In this document: positions 58,758 through 64,000 of the stretch, one piece after another
Layout of the letters: every line of letters starts with the position of its first letter
Numbering within the stretch: the first letter of the stretch is position 1
Assembly: GCA_033239125.1 (NCBI GenBank)
Contig: BSWB01000003.1
Span: forward strand, 39,633,001-39,697,000
Source: Fagopyrum homotropicum
Taxonomy: Eukaryota > Streptophyta > Magnoliopsida > Caryophyllales > Polygonaceae
Direction: 5' to 3'
DNA length: 64,000 nucleotides
Notes under the pieces: generated by a model
Told to the model about the DNA's origin: nothing
What the model saw: the letters and a program-made list of their open reading frames with translations, nothing else
Database searches by the model: none
Position numbers and translations under genes: made by a program

Positions 58758-60029
58758 TTGAAAATGAGTTTTGACAAGCAGATTGTGCTGAGAGATAGAC
58801 ACTCCCCTTCCCCTTCTTCCTCTTCTTCCCGACCTTACCGCCCGGTGATCCATGAGCAACACCGGGTGGATCATGAGCGTATTTCTGGCCGTCCAGTGAT
58901 TGCACCACGCTTCCTGGACGTGTCTGCTTTTGATTGCCTCCAGGTAGACGGAGACCTTAGGAGGATGATTTTTACAGTAGGGCTGGATCAGTTTACTGAG
59001 ATCCGAGCCCCAACCTATTTGGAGCCCACCTTAGAGTTCGTTAGCTCCTTCACCTACCTCCCCACAGAGAGATCTGTGAAGTAGCGGTTGATGAACCGGA
59101 ACTTCATAGTGCCACTAGAGTACTGGAGAGATATTTTTGGCTTTCCTGAGCCCACCGCTGTTGACTTCCCGTCCCGATCTGTAGCTAGGGAGTTTTGGGG
59201 ACAGATTGCTCATGTGGTTGAGCACGCAGACAGATGGCGCCCTGGAGATTCCAGGGAGAAGGTCATCTTCCACCTAGCCTTTAGGTTAGCCCACCGGATC
59301 TTTAGTGAGAAACTTCTGGCGCGTACTGAGACGCCCCAGAAGATCCGACAGGGAGAGCTTTTCAGTTTATACTGCATGGTTACTGGGGGTATCCCGGACT
59401 TTGGCTTGATGTTGGCAGAGGATCTGCACAGGATCAAGGCCAAAGCGAAGGGAGACATCTGCTGCGGAGGGATTGTCACCCACATTGCCAGCTATCAGGA
59501 CATGTATCTCAGCGCTTGCACGATGGTGGCGGCTGCCAAGCCGCTTGGGCTGCAGGAGATGATCACTCGGCGGATTCTGGTTCCCCGAGGTTTGACTACA
59601 CCGTACGTGGCTATGCCGTGGGAGCTGACTGCACCACAGGGGATCAGGTGGTCTGCCCAGTTTATTGTTTTTGACCCTCACTATTGGTAGACCACTTGGG
59701 CTCCACTGATGGTTGATTACAGAGAGGCAGCAACCGCTCCAGCTGAGGAGGAGGTAGATGATGAGGAGACGGCTGATGACAGAGAGGGTGGAGTCCCGAT
59801 GGATACAGGGACAGATACTGCAGGAACGAGCGCACCAGTTATAGATCTGGATGATGAGGATAATGAGCCTGCACTTGCTACTTCTCCAGTGAGACCTGCT
59901 AGGCGTAGGATACGCCGACACAGAGATTCAGAGGCTCACAGTCGGATCGACGATCTGACGGATCAGGTTATTGATTCATATGATGCTTTGTCACTGGATA
60001 TCCGCGAGATGCAGGAGCGGCAGCATTAA
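58758..60029 (+). pseudogene. Third ORF of element D, at the env-like position
   Basis: One frame of 423 codons is interrupted by TAG at 59082 and 59688. After a Ser-rich N-terminus it holds a globular-looking central part (YWRDIFGFPEPTAVDFPSRS, REFWGQIAHVVEHADRWRPG, FHLAFRLAHRIFSEKLL, LFSLYCMVTGGIPDFGLMLA, GIVTHIASYQDMYLSACTMV) and an acidic, low-complexity tail ending in a helix (IDDLTDQVIDSYDALSLDIR). I see no signal peptide, membrane span or furin-like site, so it is not obviously an envelope. It resembles in general character the unassigned plant transposon protein found downstream of pol in Athila-type elements. Function is unknown. Both stops fit CAG-to-TAG change. Confidence 0.65.
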
Positions 60030-61602
60030 CAGCACATGATGGCCCAGATCCAGTTTGAGCACATCATGGGCTATCCGTTCGACCCGTCCCAGTATCCGTA
60101 TGTGCCACCACCACCACCACCGGATCGTGACTACTGAGAGCTGCAGGATTTTCTTTCTTATTTTTATGCAGTTCAGCTTATTATCCGGTGAGTACTTTTT
60201 TTTTAGACTTATTTTGACCCACTGGGACAGTGTGTCCTAAGTATGGGGTGTTTATTGTGTATCACTTGACAGTTATTTGATGTATGACTCTAGTTGACCG
60301 GATATTTATCTATATTTATGCTTCACTTTTGCATTTATGTGTTTATCTGAGACTACATGCATACTTATAGGTTATTTGATTGAGAAAAACGTCGAAACTG
60401 AAAGAAAACTGGTTTTTTTAAAAAAAATTTGACCTCGACCGGGGCAGTTCTGGCCGAACGAGGTACTTCACCTCGGTTGACCTAAGAACACCTTGACCGA
60501 GGTGGGTTAACTGAGAGTTTTTAAAAAACGATTTTTATGCTTCTTATCTAGATATGATCTCAGTGAAGATCTTGCTTACTGACTGGTTTTGAAATTCTTT
60601 ATGTGTTTGAAAGGTTTTATAATATGTTTAAGTTGTTAAATGCTTTGTTTGAAATTTATTGGCATGTTTAATACTTTGTTTTTATCTAAATTATGTTGAA
60701 TTTGAAGGTTGACACCGCAAGATAAGTTCTCTCACTTTCTTCTTGGAAAGACCAAGGCAATTCATTCTTCTCTCTTCTTCTTCTTGATCATGCTTAGCCC
60801 CTCATATACATTTTGCCTTCCTTTACCTATCCGGGAATTTGGAAGCAAGCGAAGTGGCGAAAGCAAGTGAAGTTAAAGTTGAGAAGTTGGCTGGAAGTGA
60901 AAGTGTTAGAAAGTAATAATAGGTTTGGGGAAGTCAATCATGATGATGAGTAACTCGGCACCATTCACATAGTTGGGTGTTTGTGTCTTGCCAAAGTCGG
61001 ATTGAGCGATATTCCTAACGGGTCATGGTATGTGCATCAAGGGTTTGATGCATCTCAAGAAATTGATGATTGTTGATTTCCTAGGCTTCGGTTATTGTGC
61101 ACCTCTGTCCATGCATCCCAAAAAGTAAAGTAAAAGAAAAAGTGTGAGATAAGCAAAGCTTATGGGTGGAAGATGTTGCAAGTCAAAGTGAAAGTGAAGT
61201 TCATCCTTTTCCCGGATTCTAGCACCACATTACCTTACATACATCCCTACCCTACACGTTTCTTGACCTTTCTTTTGGGAAGCCCTTGAAACCTTGAGCT
61301 TGTTGATTGACTTAGTGGTTTAAACTGGATTATGCATGATTAATTTCGATAATTATGACTTATTATGCATTCTATGATTTTATGCAAAGATGAACAACTT
61401 TCTTATACTTATAAAATGTTTTGATCATATTTTGATTTTAATTTCCATGAAGTATTCTCTTAGAGTGATCTATGATTGTTGCACACTATAAAAATGTTTT
61501 GAAAGACTTTCCATTGATTTTCTTGACTATTAATCCATTCTATCTTGTCTTCTATATGCGGAACTTGCTTGGGGACAAGCAAGGGCCAAGTATGGGGTAT
61601 TT
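60030..61602 (+). other. 3' spacer of element D with two PPT-like tracts
   Basis: It is non-coding. It contains the word AAGTATGGGGT internally at 60239-60249 and again at 61588-61598, four bases before the 3' LTR, where it serves as the likely polypurine tract. A cluster of CTCGACCGGG / CTCGGTTGACC words lies at 60423-60505. The part at 60940-61100 matches the spacer of element A. Confidence 0.65.
61588..61602 (+). other. Polypurine tract of element D
   Basis: AAGTATGGGGTATTT directly precedes the 3' LTR, with GGGGACAAGCAAGGGCC just upstream. Confidence 0.65.
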
Positions 61603-63367
61603 TGATAGCATGAATTATAGTCTATATTTTGGGGTTTGTTTGGACGTTTTATCTTTCATAATCTGCATGTTTGTATGTATAATATGTGATTACATTACCA
61701 TTTCATCTACCTTTGCGGGAATCGAGGTCTACACCTAGTTTTGTTGTAATCGTAGGTAAAATGGCACGTTTTGCATCGAAAAGGAGCAAAAGGAGCTATG
61801 GAGTCACTAGAGCTACATCCAGGAATGTAAGGAACCATCCAGGAAGCATAGCCATGGATTAGAGATTCACTTTGGACCAGATTTGAGAGATTTCACATTC
61901 AGTTGTGACTCACCTCGGTTGACCACAGATTCACCTCGACCGAGGTGATCCAGAGAAGTCGACTCGACCGAGGCGAGCACTTGGGATGCGGCGAGAATAT
62001 TTTATTCTTGGCTGAGATCTTTTATCTTTGGAAAGAGATCTTATATTTTTGGGCTTGGCTCTTGGAAGGAAGAAGATATGCTAGATCATATATTTTACCT
62101 ATTTTTATGGGAAGAGATCTTTCTAAGATATATTATCTTTGGAGAGTAATTTTCCTATAAAAAGGGTTGGATTTCCACAAATCCAACATCCCGCTTACGG
62201 CTGACGATCGTGCTTAGACATCCGCTTACACCACAGCAGTCATACTCCAGTTGGGAGATTCGAAGAACCTTTTTGAAGGTTGAAGGAAGATTGAAGTCTA
62301 TAGCTTTTATAGCTTTTGAAGGGTTTTAGTAAGATTGTCTTAGATTCCCTTCCTTGTTGTCTTGCTTTATTGGATTTCTATCCAAGGAACGCTTTTGTCG
62401 TGATATTTGATTCAATTATTGAAGTCTTTTCATTAAATTCTTCTTGTTCAAATATTCACCTTCTTCCCATATATTTGATTAATACTTTCATGATGATGAG
62501 TGGCTAATTTCCTTGTGTGATTCTAGGGTGATTGACTGAAGGTTGTGGGAAAAACAATGATAGAATGATCTTAATCACAGTAGGACCCTGAAAGTTAGAG
62601 TCTTTAACCTTAACCCTAAGCATCTCGCTCAGTCGATGAACATATCGACCGGGGTGGAATTCTTCTGACCGAGGTGACTTATCTGATCCGAAACTGAGAG
62701 TTAAGTGTTAGAGTTTGCCAAATCCTATTCTTATTACACCTTTCCTGGTTCAATGCAAGCCTAGGATGAGACTTACCCGGTAATTCCTTAGTTTGTTTAC
62801 CTAAGATCATAAGTGTAGGTAATAAAGGTTTATCCTTTATTGGGGTTTGAGTGTGCTTTCATCCCATCTTTGTGAGTTAGCCTGAGACTTACCCGGTAAA
62901 GGTTGATTCTATTCCCTTAGATGGTGTGTTAGTTTGAGGTTATAGTTCTTTATCTTAATTCCTTGAGACTTACCCGGTAATAGGAGTTACAGTTTTGGAT
63001 TAGTGAGTAGTGAGACTTACCCGGTGATCTATTCCACTTTAGTAACACCTTCCCTATGCAAAAACCTCAGCTTTGTCCGCTTATCTTTAGATCTTGAGTT
63101 GGAACCACAACTAGATGCTTTAATCCCTAGAATTGCATATTTCCTTTATTGACTTTTATCATCTTTGATTGTTTTAATTGCTTTGTGGTTAGTGATTGCT
63201 AAAGCTTACCGTAATTGGACTTTGTTTCACTAAGTCCCTGTGATCGACCCCTGGAAATCCTTGCTTTTTACTACGATTGACCCGTACACTGCGGGTTCGC
63301 ATCCTTGTTTTAAGCTTACGTCTAGGGTTATAAATTTAAAGCTTGCACACACCGTTTGGAGCGAATA
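61603..63367 (+). repeat. 3' LTR of element D
   Basis: Same length as the 5' LTR and nearly identical. It ends GGAGCGAATA where the 5' copy ends GAACA. It is followed by the AGATG duplication. Confidence 0.95.
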
Positions 63368-63372
63368 AGATG

Positions 63373-63886
63373 TTTGGAGGAAATATATGAGTTTGTTTAA
63401 GATATAAGAATCATATGTTTTAAAAAGTTTAAGTATTGATAACACATGTAATGTTAATATTGTGAATCAAATTTTTATTGGTTCTACCGTCAAATATTAG
63501 GAATTAAAGGAGTATCTTATTATCAGATAAATATGTATTTAGTTCATGTTTTTTTTGTTCGATAGGCCCGGCGGTAGATCCAACTTTGACAAGTATTAAA
63601 ATAATAATCTTACTTTTTCACAAGTTTATTACGAAATTATTATAATTATTTTATTTCATATGTGCAACATTTTGTCTATATACTATATTATTTTTTTGAA
63701 AGAAAAATGTGGAAGTGTTATAAACGATCAATTTCTGTAATATTCATTATAAACTGCGGAAAATTGTTGAGTCAATATGAGGAGAGGAACCATGGTTTAA
63801 AAGGGGCGGTTAAGTGTGCCACATTATTACAATAGCATGAGTAAACAAACATGGAAGAGAAATAGGCAATAAGGAGAGAACATCGT
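63373..63886. other. Flank of element D, no gene seen
   Basis: AT-rich, with no domain-bearing frame. The right end may be the 3' UTR of the partial gene at the window edge. Confidence 0.45.
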
Positions 63887-64000
63887 CTAGAGGATGATTA
63901 CAAAGGATGGTGTAGCCACCCAAGCAAGGAGAGCAAAGACGATGGTAGCAACTTCTACAACTTTAACATCACAGCCTCCACACACACAAGACGATGTTAC
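63887..64000 (-). CDS. Possible C-terminus of a gene entering from the right
   Basis: The minus-strand frame is open from the edge for 37 codons and ends with TAG at 63889-63887. It reads VTSSCVCGGCDVKVVEVATI and continues VFALLAWVATPSFVIIL, a Cys-rich piece followed by a hydrophobic tail that could span a membrane. Composition is gene-like next to AT-rich DNA. I do not recognise the protein. Confidence 0.4.
   Translation of the reverse strand, partial: VTSSCVCGGCDVKVVEVATIVFALLAWVATPSFVIIL

Larger units (their letters stand above)
52284..63367 (+). mobile_element. Complete but defective Athila-type LTR retrotransposon D (11084 bp)
   Basis: Two LTRs of exactly 1765 bp are flanked by AGATG (52279-52283 and 63368-63372). 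Order: LTR, tRNA-Asp primer site, gag-protease-integrase in one frame, a third ORF, a 1.6-kb spacer, a purine tract, LTR. Reverse transcriptase and RNase H are entirely absent, with protease followed almost directly by the integrase finger. Counting by eye, the LTRs differ at about 30 of 1765 positions, so the insertion is recent on a plant time scale. The integrase sequence and layout place it in the Athila branch of Ty3/gypsy (non-chromovirus). Confidence 0.93.

Noticed and set aside
58758..60029. Calling ORF3 an envelope protein
   Set aside because: Its position is env-like, but no signal peptide, transmembrane span or cleavage site is visible.

Overview
This window is plant nuclear DNA, most likely from a eudicot. 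It is AT-rich and intron-bearing, and is dominated by plant transposable elements: Athila-type LTR retrotransposons primed by tRNA-Asp, Mutator-like elements, hAT and Harbinger elements, and a plant L1. I do not name a species. Only two convincing host genes are visible. One is a small unnamed plant gene (33919-34164, +). The other is a KRI1-type ribosome-biogenesis gene (37447-35516, -), which faces it tail to tail. A third, partial gene may enter at the right edge (63887-64000, -).

Layout. 1-11169: a nest of three minus-strand Athila-type elements. A (1-4762) sits inside the gag of B (4763-7507), which sits inside the gag-protease region of C (7508-11169). 11200-12308: hAT transposase pseudogene. 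15056-17183: solo LTR with ACGAG duplications. 18080-21321: a run of small DNA elements, namely two hAT MITEs with perfect 8-bp duplications and a long-TIR Mutator-like element. 21641-22685: 5'-truncated LINE with a poly-A tail. 22.7-26.3 kb: AT-rich sequence with no gene. 27.2-33.2 kb: degraded MULE carrying a transposase (+) and a plant-mobile-domain (PMD) gene (-), split by a solo LTR (28855-30621, CTTGG duplications). 33.8-37.9 kb: the host island. 38127-46099: a complete MULE with a 9-bp duplication, again transposase (+) converging on PMD (-). 47255-49876: solo LTR with ATGTA duplications. 50.4-51.9 kb: Harbinger MITE and long-TIR MULE MITE. 52284-63367: complete Athila-type element D with two 1765-bp LTRs and AGATG duplications.

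How the parts work together. Element D looks recent because its LTRs differ at only about 30 sites by eye. It nevertheless lacks reverse transcriptase and RNase H, has lost the first catalytic Asp of integrase, and carries four in-frame TAG codons. It was therefore probably moved in trans by a relative. In the two PMD-MULEs, both genes are broken, mostly by changes that look like C-to-T decay.

The most unusual pattern is a set of short palindromes around CG(G/A)CCG. They recur in clusters at matching places in every Athila-type LTR and in internal linkers. The flanking letters are specific to each subfamily: CTCGACCGAG in B and D, AATCGGCCGATT in A, and CCACG..CGTGG in C and the 28.9-kb solo LTR. 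Two closely related LTRs differ at exactly these words while the sequence between them aligns. This looks like a fast-evolving recognition code and is the best candidate here for an undescribed system.
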